The notes under the pieces: model-generated | Databases searched by the model: none | What the model was told of the DNA's origin: nothing | Seen by the model: the letters and a program-made list of their open reading frames with translations, nothing else | Position numbers and translations under genes: made by a program | Assembly (NCBI GenBank): GCA_037349105.1 | Contig: JAYJMM010000119.1 | Location: 2,863,001-2,927,000, forward strand | Reading direction: 5' to 3' | Length of the DNA stretch: 64,000 bases | Origin: Limnomonas spitsbergensis | Lineage: Eukaryota > Chlorophyta > Chlorophyceae > Chlamydomonadales | In this document: positions 49,201-62,000 of the stretch, one piece after another | Position numbering within the stretch: position 1 is the first letter of the stretch | Layout of the letters: each line of letters opens with the position of its first letter

Positions 49201-52200
49201 AAGGGATTGCACCTGAGGCACCTGAGCCTTAACCCTGAAACCATAGACCCCCCCCCAAAATACCCCTATGGATGCCTGCGTTTGAAGGGTATGGCGATGC
49301 TCCCAGATGCATGGGTGTCCCCCCCCAGTTGCGGCTCCCGGCAGTACGGTAATGAGCAGTACGGTTTCCAGCCGTACGATAGTCCTCAGTACAGCCCCCC
49401 GTTTCTGCTGCTGCGGCTGAGCCATGAGGGTGATGTGGCGGTGCAGCGCTGCTCGCGCCCAGCGTGCACCTCGGCAGGCAGCCTTGTCCTAGGTGGCAGC
49501 CAGCAACAGCTGCAGCAACAGCTGCACCAACCGTCAAAACAGGAAAAAGAATCCCAGCAGCAGCTGCAGGAGGAGCCACGGCATCGAGGTAAGCTGGCCA
49601 AACAGCAGCAGCAGCAGCAGGAGGAGCAGCAGCAAGGTCGTCCCCATTGGGAAGTTGCAGGATCAGGCGCCGCCGTGGCGGGTCGCCCCACGCCGCCGCC
49701 TCCCGTGTTGTTGCTTCTCCCCGCGGATGTGGGGAGAGGAGTGGCGACGGGCTGCTGCCCGCAGGTGCTGGGCTGTGAGCAGCTGCCTGGGCTGCAGCTG
49801 CAGGTGGAGCGGAATCCGCAGTTGGATATGGTGAGATCTAGTGGATATGGTGAGATCTAGTGGATATGGTGAGATCTAGTGGATCTGGTGAGATCTGGTG
49901 GATCTGGCAGGCCCCGTGCGTGCATGAGGGTATGTGTGATGGCCATGGTAATTCGTACTCCGCTACGTACAGCAATCGTGTGAATTTATGGTTTGCAGGC
50001 TTTGGCTGCAGGAGCAACAGGAATTGCACATGGCGACAGAGAGAACCATGGAAATTAGAAAGAGCACCGTGTGTTGAGATTGTCTTCCTGCAAACATATC
50101 ATTTACGAAGGGTGCCGCGATGAGATCTTGCACCCTTACCGCACTTAGAATGTATGGTGAATGAAAAAGTGATTTGCCATTTGCCTCTTCCCATCTTCTG
50201 TTTCCCACTCAGGCCCTCCCGCTTGTTGATCTGCCACCTGAATACCTGAACACCTAAATATCGGTACCTGAATACCTGAATACCTGATTCGTACTTTCCC
50301 AACTTCTGTTTCTACCGCCCAGGCTCTGCCGTACGTCCCGCGATCCGGGGAGCGCTCCTGGGACCACCGCTTCACCAGCCGCCAACATGCCCAGCGCATG
50401 CTGCAGGAGCCGCAGCAGCTGGAACAGCAGGAACGCAACAGGTGGGTCGCGGACACACTTGCCAAAAATAGTTTAAGCTGTAAAAGCAAAGAGATAAAAC
50501 GGATCTGGTTCCGGCCTCGGAAATGAAAAACTGCAGAAACTGCAGAAACTGCTACGCGAAAAGGAATCGGGGGTTGGGTGCCAGAAATTAAAGCCGGCTT
50601 CTTAAAGTTTCGGCTGCATGGAGCAAAAAGGGATTGGCCCTGTTCCCAGGGAAAGGTCCTCAGCTGTGAAGAACAACAGGGGACCTGTCTCAAGAAATCG
50701 GAAAGTTTTTGGCCCTGGGTATGAAGAGGGTTCGGGCAGCGAAACTGAAAAAGGGTCTGGGCCACACAAAAAGGGGTGTAGGGCTGGGGAATGCAAGCTG
50801 CGGGTCTTAGCCTCAATAAGCCTAATGTTGTTTCAGCGGTAGAGGAATGGGTTTTTTCTACGGAAGAGAGTAGAGATCCTGCGAACAACCTGAGCGGAAG
50901 ATATACTAGGGTTTGCAGAAACTAGCAAGGGATTTGGCTGCGGGGGGGAAATGTTTAGGCGACTAGAAGCAAAAACAACTGCTAAAGCAAAGTTTGTTTT
51001 GTTCAGCTGTAGGAGGAAGCCAAAGTCCGCCTGAAAATAAAGAGGGTATCGGCTGCAAACATGAAAATGGGTTTCAGTCACAAATGACTTTTAGGTCACA
51101 AGCGTTTATGCAGAGTGAGTTCCTGTTAACTTGAAAGAGGGTGTACGATAGGTGGCGTGGTTGAAGAAATTACTGCAATTACGGGATGGGATTGCGCATT
51201 GCGGGTATCAACCAATCAGTTGGAATCAGTCGGAGTCGGGAAGTGCAAGCATTAAAAACAATATGGACAATGATATTTCTCCAGTGGGACTTTATAACAA
51301 ACGATTAAAAGAATTACCGGTACGGGGCTTGATAAAAAAATTCATTTTCCTTGGGGTGTAGAAAGGTTAAATCTACGGTATGCAAATTTGTTTTCCCAAG
51401 GGTGCGGGAAGGCACTGTGCAAGAACGGCACCGACATAGCTTTGGCCACGATCTGCCCCCCAAAACGGCAAAATCTGTCTTCTGTGTGAGAGCTTGCATC
51501 CTGCACTCCCCCACGTACCTCCTCCTCCCAATTTCCAGAATTCACAGTTTTTACCTCAAAGAAGGCCTAAATTGCATCTGCCCTGCCCCCACCCCCTTAT
51601 GCCCCTCCTCCCTAGGCCTCTCTACAACTGTCCATTGACTGAGCATCAGCTCCCCCTCCCCTCCCCTTGTCGAACCCCCCTCCCAGGGCCTCCCTGCAGC
51701 TGCCCTTCCATCTCATGCACCTCACGGCAATGATGGCCGCGCTGCACCCGCACTGTGGACCAGCGCCTGCTGCCTTCTGGCCCGTAAGCGGGGCGGCCAG
51801 CCTCGCCGCGACCTCCTCACTCAGTCAGGCAGCATCCCAGGTCCGCGCTGGCGCAGCAGGAGCCTCCGCTGCCGGCCAGTCCCGCCCCCTGGCACCGACG
51901 GGGCGGAGAGAGGTGGCCCACGATTGGGGATGCCCAGCGGCCGCACCTTGCTCCGGCTCCGAACCCAATCGGCAGCAGCCGGAAGTACACGGCGGAAGTA
52001 TGCAACACCCTCAGTGTGTGCCAGGCTCGGTGCCAGGCACAAGCTCCGCGGGGATAGTAGGCTGTCCCACGCTTGCGGCCTCCTGGAAAGCAGCCCGGCA
52101 TCTTGGTTTTGCTGTGGATGCGTGTAAGGACCGGCCTGCCCTAGGGTCTCTGGGGCTTCTGGAGCTGCAGCCCATCAGGGGCAAGAGGATGAGCCATAAG

Positions 52201-53043
52201 GAGGCGGAGGCTGCCGCTGCGGCAAGAGCAGCTGCCCGCGGCCATGCAAAGCGACGTCAGCGGGACTCGGCCGCCACTGCCGCCGCAGCCGCCGCAGCTG
52301 CTGCCGCCGCTAGACCTTCCATGCGCACCATCGTGTGGCCTGGCAGGCTTCGACCCCTTATCAACTCTATGAACCTTCCCCTGAGTAAGGTCCCCGCTCT
52401 GAGGCCGCTGCTTGTTGACGCGCGCTGCGTACTGACGGTGCTGGAGCTGCACCGGCGCGTGAGCCTGGTGCCGCCCGCGGCTGCGGCTACCGCTGCGGCT
52501 GCGGCCGTGGTCGAGGAGCGGGATGCGGTTGCCAGGGCCCGGCTGTCCAAGCGGCAGAAGAAGCGGCAGGATGGGCATCTGGTTGAGGGAGTTACCGCTG
52601 GGGTTGGAGCCTCAGGAAACCTGCGTGAGGTGAGGAATGAAATGGCGGCCCAAGCAGTGCAAAAAATGCGAGATATGAGAGCTACTTGCAGCACCGCCAC
52701 ATGTCACACCGCCACCCAGGGCACCTCTGCCGAGGGCCCCGCTACTTAGGGCCCCGCTAGTTAAGGGACCGGCGCAACGCTACTGACAACATTGCTGTTT
52801 TGGGTGCAGCGCACGGTTGGTTGTGTCATCATCTGCCCCTTAATGGTGCATGTGAAGACAAAATTTAGACTGGCCCACACAGCTGGGGGGCTCCCTGCAG
52901 CCGCTGGCATGCCTGCACCTGGCCCTCTGGCTGATCGCCGTGATGCCGCTGAATTGTAGCAGCAGCATCCTGAGAGAAAGCACTGCTTTGCAAGGGCTCC
53001 TGCTCCAATACTTATTCATGGCTGATGGTGTGTCTGTTGATGG

Positions 53044-53078
<35 letters not shown>

Positions 53079-56000
53079 TGTGTTGAATGGTTGTGGGTGT
53101 GCATGTGTTTGTCGAATTGTGCGTGCGTGTGTGATTGTCTGTGTGTTAGCATCAGTGGCCACAGATGCCCTTGTCCGCTGCTGGCAAACATCAAAGCGCT
53201 TTGTGAGCATCGCGACCCTTTACATTGAGGGAAGGAGGGTGGGGGGGGGGGGATGGGGTTTTGCGTGTTTGCGCACGCCATTTCCCAACTTCTTGCCGTC
53301 GCCCCCCCCCCCCCCCCCTGCTGACAAACCTCAAAGCCCTATGTGGCCTCCGTACACTGTCCGAAAATGAATCATGGCAGTGAGGAAGGCAACACGTGCC
53401 ACAGCTGGCTGATATGAAATGGCTATGTCAGCGGCATGCCAAAGTCCACGACTGCCTGGTATGAAATGGCTCAGGTAGCACGATTTCCCTTTCTACTGCC
53501 GATAACACCGGTACCGGAAAGACATTCTCATACTGTAAAAAAACAAGCTTGTGCATGAAAAACAATCTCGTCTCGGTACCGGAAACACAATACCAGGGAA
53601 AACAGAACGGTAACAGCAAAAACAAACTCGTACCGCTGCTCTGGTGCAGGTGCAATGGAAGCTGCTCACCTCAGCTTTCGACCCGGCCATCTGCCCAGTC
53701 GACAAGCCACCATTAAGTCCACCGGCCGGCCAGCAGACAGCAGACACGACACTGCCAGTGGGCCTCCCAGTGGGCCTGCCAGGGGGCCTGGCAGCGGGCC
53801 TATCAGGGACGTTGCACCGGGCCCTGAACCGCCTTGCAGCCATGGACCCTGGCAGAGTACCTGCAACGCCCAACCCGATAGCTCTGCTGCCATCTGAGTC
53901 CTCCTCCGCCCAGTGGCGGGCGTGCAGCTCGGAGGCCCGGCGGGAGCGCGTGCGAGCGGGGCTGCGCGCGGGGCTGCTGGGGCTGCCGTTCCGCGTCGGG
54001 CCGTCGCTGCGGCGGCCGTGTCTGATGCCGGGGCTGGGCGCGTGGATCCGCGAGCTAGAACAGCTGGTGGGCCTGGCGGTGACGACCCGGTGTTTGGCTG
54101 CCGCGGAAGGGAGCTGCAGCGCCGTGCCTCAGGGGGGTGGAGACTCGAAGCAGGGTGGGGGCGGGGAGGGGAGGGGAGACACAATTAGTGGCAGCAGCAG
54201 CAGCAGCGAGCGCGATGAGGATGGTGTGGGAGGGGCAAGCAGGGGGGAAACTGGCGGTACAGCGCTTGGAGACACCTCTGCGCGGCGGCTGGAGCGGAAG
54301 AAGAATCGGAAGGGGACGAGGCGATCTGTGACCATCGCCTTCTGCCAGCTCCCCACATGCGTGTCAGCGAAGAGGTTGGCTGCACCCAGGACGCTTTTTG
54401 AGGTGGCGAGGAAGAGCGGAGGGAGCGTGGCGCGCTCAAGTGTGGGTAGGAGCTTCGGGGAAATGAAAGCCACTGATACCGATGATGCTTTGCCCGGCGA
54501 CGATGAGGAGGGTGGCGATGGCGCTGAAACTGTGGGTATCAGTGGCAAGAGTGGCAACAGTAATGGGGGTGGGAGGATCGGGAGGGAGAATGATGTTGCT
54601 GAGGCCGGGTCCGCAGGTGGGGCGGCTGAGACGGCTGCCATCCAGCCTGGAGCAGGTGCCGCCCCCGAGGGTTCCCCCTTGATCGCAGACGGCACATCCG
54701 GCCTCGACGCGCTGCGCATGCTTTCGGGGCTGCTGGTGTACCGCCGGAACCATGTACTGCCGCCCTGTGGTCCCGCCTTGTACTGCAAGCCGCAACAGCA
54801 TTTGCAGCAGCCGCAACAGGATCCGGTGGTCCCGCCACCCGGCTCCGCGGGCGGTATCCCATCAATCGGCCTCGCGCCCCGGGAGGAACCCGCACGCTCG
54901 CGGGTAGCGGTGTCGTCGTCCGCGCTGGCCACGATGAGGGAGCTGGTGTCCCTGTGGCCAACGGATGGCCCAGGTGGGCTGGTGGGCGACAGTGGGATGG
55001 GCCTCGAGCCAGGAGACGCCTCTGTGACGGCGGCGGCGGCGGTGGCAGCGGCGGCGGGGGATGCGGGGGCAGGCGCCTCTAATCAACTGTTAGCCCTCGG
55101 AGAAGCTGTTGGCGGGTCTGATGCAGTTGCAGAGGGGCCAGCGGCGGCGGCAGCAGAGGGGGCGGGGGCGGGGGCGGGCATGGGAGTCGCTGAGGGACGG
55201 CCAGCAGGGGCGTTTACTGTCGCTGTGGCAGCTGCCTCCACCCGCGACCTTTCGTTCAAGATCCATGTACCACAGCCTGCCCGAATGCCTGTGTGGGTGA
55301 GTGAGTGGGCAGAGTGTGTGCTCTGAGTGGGTGAGTGGACAGATTGTGTGAGTTGTTTGTGTGAACAGGTACGTGTCCATGACTGTGTGATCCTGTTGGC
55401 CAAGGAAGAAGCCTTCCTCTCCCTACGGGTGAGGAAATGAAGGGACATGCGCAGCCAAGGCTGAGAGCTCATCTGTGCCATTACTATCATGGTCCATCAG
55501 CTCAATCTGGCACTTGGCTGCCCCTGGGATTCATACCACACCTCCACACTATGGTGCCCCAACCCTACCTCATTGCACACCTCCACACTGCCTTGTCCCC
55601 ACCCTGCCTCATTCCACACCTCCACACTGCCACGTCCCCAACCTGCTTCATTCCACACCTCCACACTACCATGTCCCCAACCTGCCCCATTTCACACCTC
55701 CACACTGCCATGTCCCCAACCTGCTTCATTCCACACCTCCACACTACCATGTCCCCAACCTGCCTGACCTCCACACTGCCATGTCGCCACCCTGCCTCAT
55801 TCCACACCTCCACACTGCCATGTCCCCACCCTGCCTCATTCCACACCTCCACACTGCCATATCCCCACCCTGCTTTATTCCACACCTCCACACTGCTGTA
55901 CGGATGTGATGCTGTGTACTAGGGGCCTAAGGAGGAGGCACGCTGGCAGGCCGCGGTGATGCAAGTCCAGGCCAGAAGACGCTTGTTGAAGGAACAGCTG

Positions 56001-59000
56001 GCGGGGAAGCGGGTGAAACAGGGGAGGCAGGTGGGAGCTCCTGTGTGCGGTTGGAGGAGCAGGCAGTGAGTGTCTGCTCCTTTTAAGCCTGCTGGAGGGC
56101 CTGCTACCCAACAGGAATGGTGGTGGCAAGATCAAATCTGCATTCATTTTGTTGCTGTAGAGCCGGGCGAGGAGATGGTTGTATGATCAATTCCTCACTC
56201 GTTTTGGGGGTCAGAGGAGCGGTCGGTTTTATTCTGCACTTGGCTTGCTGCGGCAACCTGCCACCGCACAATACAAAACGTCAGCACCGCACCCGTAGTA
56301 AGATATCATTTTTTCCATGCTCGCCGGAGGGGTGGAGTGCCCCTGTGTGGCTGGCTGATCCACGGTTGTTGTACATGACAACAGGCGGCGGCTGAGGGAT
56401 GGGGCAAATGTGTCACATGGGATGTTCCCTGGGATCTATGGATATGGATCCATGCCATGTGAGTTCCTTGCCCAAGGGGCCCAGAGGGCGCAATCTAGCA
56501 ATCCCGATGATTCTCCAAAGCGCAAAGGCGCTACGCCGCAAAGCGGGATCCGCCACGGACAACATGCAATGGCCTCATGCGGTACACAATAGGCGGAGGT
56601 GTCTGTAGCTGGAAGTGCGCGCTACCAAGTTGTGTGCTGACTCCTCATCCGTGACAGCTGCCACACACAATCGGCCTGAATGCCCTTCTTCTATGGCTGG
56701 CCACTGACTGGCACGTTATATTATCATTGGTTTGAACTGCTTTCCCGCTGGTCTAAATTAAGTGTTTGTTGAATGCTCCCTGCCGGCCATAAATGGATTT
56801 CTCACTGGGACTGACAATGACAATTGAAGATTCATGTTTTCGTGTTCCCTCACCCTCAACAAGGTTGATTTTGAGCGAAGGCGATTTGAATGTACTGAGA
56901 TGTGTAGGCACGCAAGCAGCGAGCTAGTAGGGCAAGGCGCCAATGGGCGAATGAGGAGCCTTTGGAGAGGGATTGGAGAGAGCGAGAGGAGGTGAGGTTC
57001 TGACAGTGGGGTAGCAGGGGTGAAGGAGGGTCTGGGAGAAGGGGTTAAGGAAGGGCTGGGAGAAGGGGTTAAGGAAGGGCTGGGAGAAAGGGTAAAGGAG
57101 GGGCTGGGAGAAGGGGCAGGTGCGAGCAGAAGTTTCCAGCACCTCAGATCTCTATATCTTACCACTTAGAAATCTCTTGAATGCACTATAGTTAGTATGT
57201 TACTACCACAGACACTAGGTTTTGTCCCCTCATGGGCCTTACATAATGAACGAGCCCTTTTCCTAAGGCCAAACAACCCATGAGCAGTGTTTCGTCGATT
57301 TCAAATCTGCCCCAGTGCAGTACTGGATACACACACACTGAAAGGGATCAAGTGAGTGGGTGATCAAGCTATGGTGCTTTGTGCTTGGTGCACTCTAAGA
57401 ACCCTCTTAAAAACGATGGGCAAGTGGCCATAAAACTTTGAAATATTGATCCAGCTCTCCGTTTCATCCGCCTTGCATGGGCTCGCGTGGGCCATATTTG
57501 AAAAGCCCGACTGCATACAGCGAACCTAAGCCAAAAAATCTTTAACCCCAAATCCATATGCGGTTGAGTGACATGAAGCGAAGATACTCGGGTAACATAA
57601 ACAAACCCAATAGCTCAGATATCATAGTACGCAAAGGGCGACACCCCAACATCACCAGCCATCCACATCCTAATCCATGCCAGCCCCGTTGGCTGGTGGC
57701 TGCTCACCAGTTCATACCTTTGACTTGATGTGTCTCTAGCATGAAACTGGACACCAGGGGTGAAGGCCCAATAGGTCTGAAGACCGCCAAACCAGCCATG
57801 AAGAAACGGTTACTTGTGCACCATTGCGGGTTACTTTTGCCCCCCCCTATGGGTGGAGAAGGGGCTGAGAGTAGGGGTGGAGGAGGGGCTGAAAGTAGGG
57901 TTGTAGAAGGGGCTGAGAGTAGGGGTGGAGGAGGGGCTGAGAGTAGGGGTGGAGAAGGGGCTGAGAGTAGGGGTGGAGGAGGGGCTGAAAGTAGGGGTGG
58001 AGAAGGGGCTGAGAGTAGGGGTGGAGATGGGGCTGAGAGTAGGGGTGGAGGAGGGGTTGAGAGTAGGGGTGGAGGTGGGGCTGAGAGTAGGGGTGGAGGA
58101 GGGGCTGAGAGTAGGGGTGGAGGAGGGGCTGAGAGTAGGGTTGGAGGTGGGGCTGAGAGTAGGGGTGGAGGAGGGGCTGAGAGTAGGGGTGGAGGAGGGG
58201 CTGAGAGTAGGGGTGGAGGAGGGGCTGAGAGTAGGGGTGGAGGAGGGGCTGAGAGTAGGGGTTGAGGATGGGCTGAGAGTAGGGTTGGAGGTGGGGCTGA
58301 GAGTAGGGGTGGAGGAGGGGCTGAGAGTAGGGGTGGAGGTGGGGCTGAGAGTAGGGGTGGAGGATGGGCTGAGAGTAGGGGTGGAGGAGGGGCTGAGAGT
58401 AGGGGTGGAGGAGGGGCTGAGAGTAGGGGTTGAGGAGGGGCTGAGAGTAGGGGTGGAGGAGGGGCTGAGAGGAGGGGTGGAAGAGGGGCTGAGAGTAGGG
58501 GTGGAGGAGGGGCTGAGAGTAGGGGTGGAGGAGGGGCTGAGAGTAGGGGTGGAAGAGGGGCTGAGAGTAGGGGTGGAGGAGGGGCTGAGAGTAGGGGTGG
58601 AGGAGGGGCTGAGAGTAGGGGTGGAGGATGGGCTGAGAGTAGGGGTGGAGGATGGGCTGAGAGTAGGGGTGGAGGAGGGGCTGAGAGTAGGGGTTGAGGA
58701 TGGGCTGAGAGTAGGGGTTGAGGAGGGGCTGAGAGTAGGGGTGGAGGAGGGGCTGAGAGTAGGGGTGGAGAAGGGGCTGAGAGTAGGGGTGGAGGATGGG
58801 CTGAGAGTAGGGGTGGAGGAGGGGCTGAGAGTAGGTGTGGAGGAGGGGCTGAGAGTAGGGGTGGAAGAGAGGCTGAGAGTAGGGGTGGAGGTGGGGCTGA
58901 GAGTAGGGGTGGAGGATGGGCTGAGAGTAGGGGTGGAGGTGGGGCTGAGAGTAGGGGTGGAGGAGGGGCTGAGAGTAGGGGTGTAGGTGGGGCTGAGAGT

Positions 59001-62000
59001 AGGGGTGGAAGAGGGGCTGAGAGTAGGGGTGGAGGATGGGCTGAGAGTAGGGGTGGAGGATGGGCTGAGAGTAGGGGTGGAGAAGGGGCTGAGAGTAGGG
59101 GTTGAGGAGGGGCTGAGAGTAGGGGTTGAGGAGGGGCTGAGAGTAGGGGTGGAGATGGGGCTGAGAGTAGGGGTGAAGGAGGGGCTGAGAGTAGGGGTGG
59201 AGGAGGGGCTGAGAGTAGGGGTGGAGGAGGGGCTGAGAGTAGGGGTGGAAGAGGGGCTGAGAGTAGGGGTGGAGGAGGGGCTGAGAGTAGGGGTGAAGGA
59301 GGGGCTGAGAGTAGGGGTGGAGGTGGGGCTGAGAGTAGGGGTGGAGGAGGGGCTGAGAGTAGGGGTGGAGGAGGGGCTGAGAGTAGGGGTGGAGGATGGG
59401 CTGAGAGTAGGGGTGGAGGAGGGGCTGAGAGTAGGGGTGGAAGAGGGGTTGAGAGTAGGGGTGGAGGATGGGCTGAGAGTAGGGGTGGAGGAGGGGCTGA
59501 GAGTAGGGGTGGAGGTGGGGCTGAGAGTAGGGGTGGAGGTGGGGCTGAGAGTAGGGGTGGAGGAGGGGCTGAGAGTAGGTGTGGAGGAGGGGCTGAGAGT
59601 AGGGGTGGAGGTGGGGCTGAGAGTAGGGGTGGAGGAGGGGCTGAGAGTAGGGGTTAATGAGGGGCTGAGAGTAGGGGTGGAGGAGGGGCTGAGAGTAGGG
59701 GTGGAGGAGGGGCTGAGAGTAGGGGTGGAGGAGGGGCTGAGAGTAGGGGTGGAGGATGGGCTGAGAGTAGGGGTGGAGGAGGGGCTGAGGTTAGGGGTGC
59801 AGGAGGGGCTGAGAGTAGGGGTGGAGGTGGGGCTTAGAGTAGGGGTGGAGGTGGGGCTGAGACTAGGGGTGGAGGAGGGGCTGAGAGTAGGGGTTAATGA
59901 GGGGCTGAGAGTAGGGGTGGAGGAGGGGCTGAGAGTAGGGGTGGAGATGGGACTGAGAGTAGAGGTGGAAGTAGGGCTGAGAGTAGGGGTGGAGGTGGGG
60001 CTGGAAGAAGAGGTTAAGGAGGGGCTGGGGGTTCAACAGGGATGGTGGATCCATGGCAGAAATGGAATCTACTGCAAGGAGGCGTCCTAGTCTGAGTGCG
60101 AGAGATGGGGGGGGGATATGGTATGCATATGTTTGGTATGCCTTCGCCTCAGCTCTGACTGCACCTGCTTAATTAGCGAGTCCAGGGAGGCCTCTAGCAG
60201 AGGAGGCTGGGAAGGGGGGTGAGGGGGAGGGGGGCAGTTGGAAGGGAATGGTCTTCAAGGGGGCTTGGTGGGAGGGGAGACCTGGGTGGAATACAGGGGT
60301 GGGAGATAAACAGCAGGATGGGAAAAGATACTGTAAGGATGTCTGGAGGGGATGTCTGAGAGCGGGAGGAGGGGGGTGGGGGGTATCGGCCTGCTTTGCA
60401 TTCCCTCACCTTAGCTCCTCCTGCCCTCGCCTAGCTACCAATGCACCTGCTGCACCGTGAACTCCAGGAGGGGCTCCAGGAGAGGCGGCTGGGAGAGGGG
60501 CAGGGGGGGCGGGCGCCGGCCGGCCCGGCTGGAATAAAAGAAAGTAACCCCGCCGACCAAATGCTTTTAACGCGGGCCGGACGGCCGACTGAACTATTGA
60601 GAACTTCTTGTTCGGCTTTGGCCAACTCGAATTTGAGGGTCCTGGTCAACCCTTTATATTGTATTATACCCCCTTGCGGCACCTTTGAGCTGCACCCTCC
60701 CTTCCCTACACACACACGTATCTACTCCCTCTCCGCTCCCTGTCCACTCCCTCTCCTCACTTCCTTGCTCCCTCTCCGACCCCTCTCCCCCCTGCCTGCA
60801 GAAACTCCTCCATCTTAGGCAGCTTCACGGTCGCTACCGATGGCAGCCGCATGAGGATCTGCTGATCCTGAGGCTGTTCCAGCGCCTCGTGAGGAGAAGC
60901 GGGGTCCTGCCGGACAAGGCCGAGCGGGCCAAGCTGGGAGCTGCGGCTGCCCGATGGCTGCCCGGCCGCAGCAGCTGGAGAGTGGTGGCACGCTGGAATC
61001 AGTGCCTTAACCGCAGGCCGGTTTACATGGTGAGTGGCCTTTTAGCGCCCTGCCACATTTAGGGTTAAGCGTCCTGCCACGTTTAGGGGTTGAGCGTCCT
61101 GCCACGTTTAGGGGTTAAGCGCCCTGCCATGTTTAGGGGTTAAGCGCCCTGACACGTTTAGGGGTTTAGCGCCCTGCCACGCTTAGGGGTTTAGCGCCCT
61201 GCCACGTTCAGGGTTGCAGGCGTCGTTCGTAGGTGAATTGTGCAGTGTTTGGAGTGCATAGGTTAGGGTGCAGAATCTAAGGTGCGGATTCCAAGGTGCA
61301 GATTTTCCAATTTACAGCTTTTGGGTGCAGATTTTAACGTTGAAGGGAGGCAGTCCGTGGGAGCGCCTAAACCTACGCCTCACTGGCTTGCGTGGTGGAA
61401 ATAGAGGAATCAGCAATGGCATATTTTAGACCTGGAAATTTGTTTCACCATTCGTCCGGCGCCACGCCCACTTCCCGCAGGATGGCACAGTCAGCCTGCT
61501 TTACCGGTACCTGGTGACGGACGGCCTGCGCCCGGTGGTCGAGCAGGAGGACGTGCTGGACTGCAGGCCTATCGAGATCCAGCTGGGACCCTCCGGGCGG
61601 CCGGCCCCCACTGACGGGGAACATCCTGCAGCAGCTGCGATGGTGGGCCTGCATGAGGCTGAGGCAGGCCCCGGAACCTGCCCGGTCGCCGCCCCAGGCG
61701 CAGCCCGTGCGGATGCGAGGATGTGTGGCGACAGCGGCGCTGCCCCGGGGGACGACCCAGCATCTGGCCCGGGACCATCTTGCTTAGAAAGTGTACGCCT
61801 CTCTCACGCCGGTGCTGGCAGCGACTGGTTTGAACCCGTTGGTGCGGATGCTCACGCTGACGTGGGTCCTGAGGTGGCCTGGCAACCCTTGGAGGCCGAG
61901 CTGGATCAGGCGGAGCGCCTGGCGCCCGGATTCGTGAGGGCTGTGCTGTCACTGAGTCATGAGCAGCTGGCCTGCGACCCGCTGGCGGAAGTGAAGACTA

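Noticed and set aside
55437..55922. His/Pro/Thr-rich plus-strand frames and Trp/Gly-rich minus-strand frames
   Set aside because: They are translations of the roughly 40-bp minisatellite on both strands.
57925..60090. Two long open frames with an 8-residue period as a repeat-protein gene
   Set aside because: A 24-bp array is open by arithmetic in several frames. It lies inside an intron-sized gap and lacks splice or start evidence.
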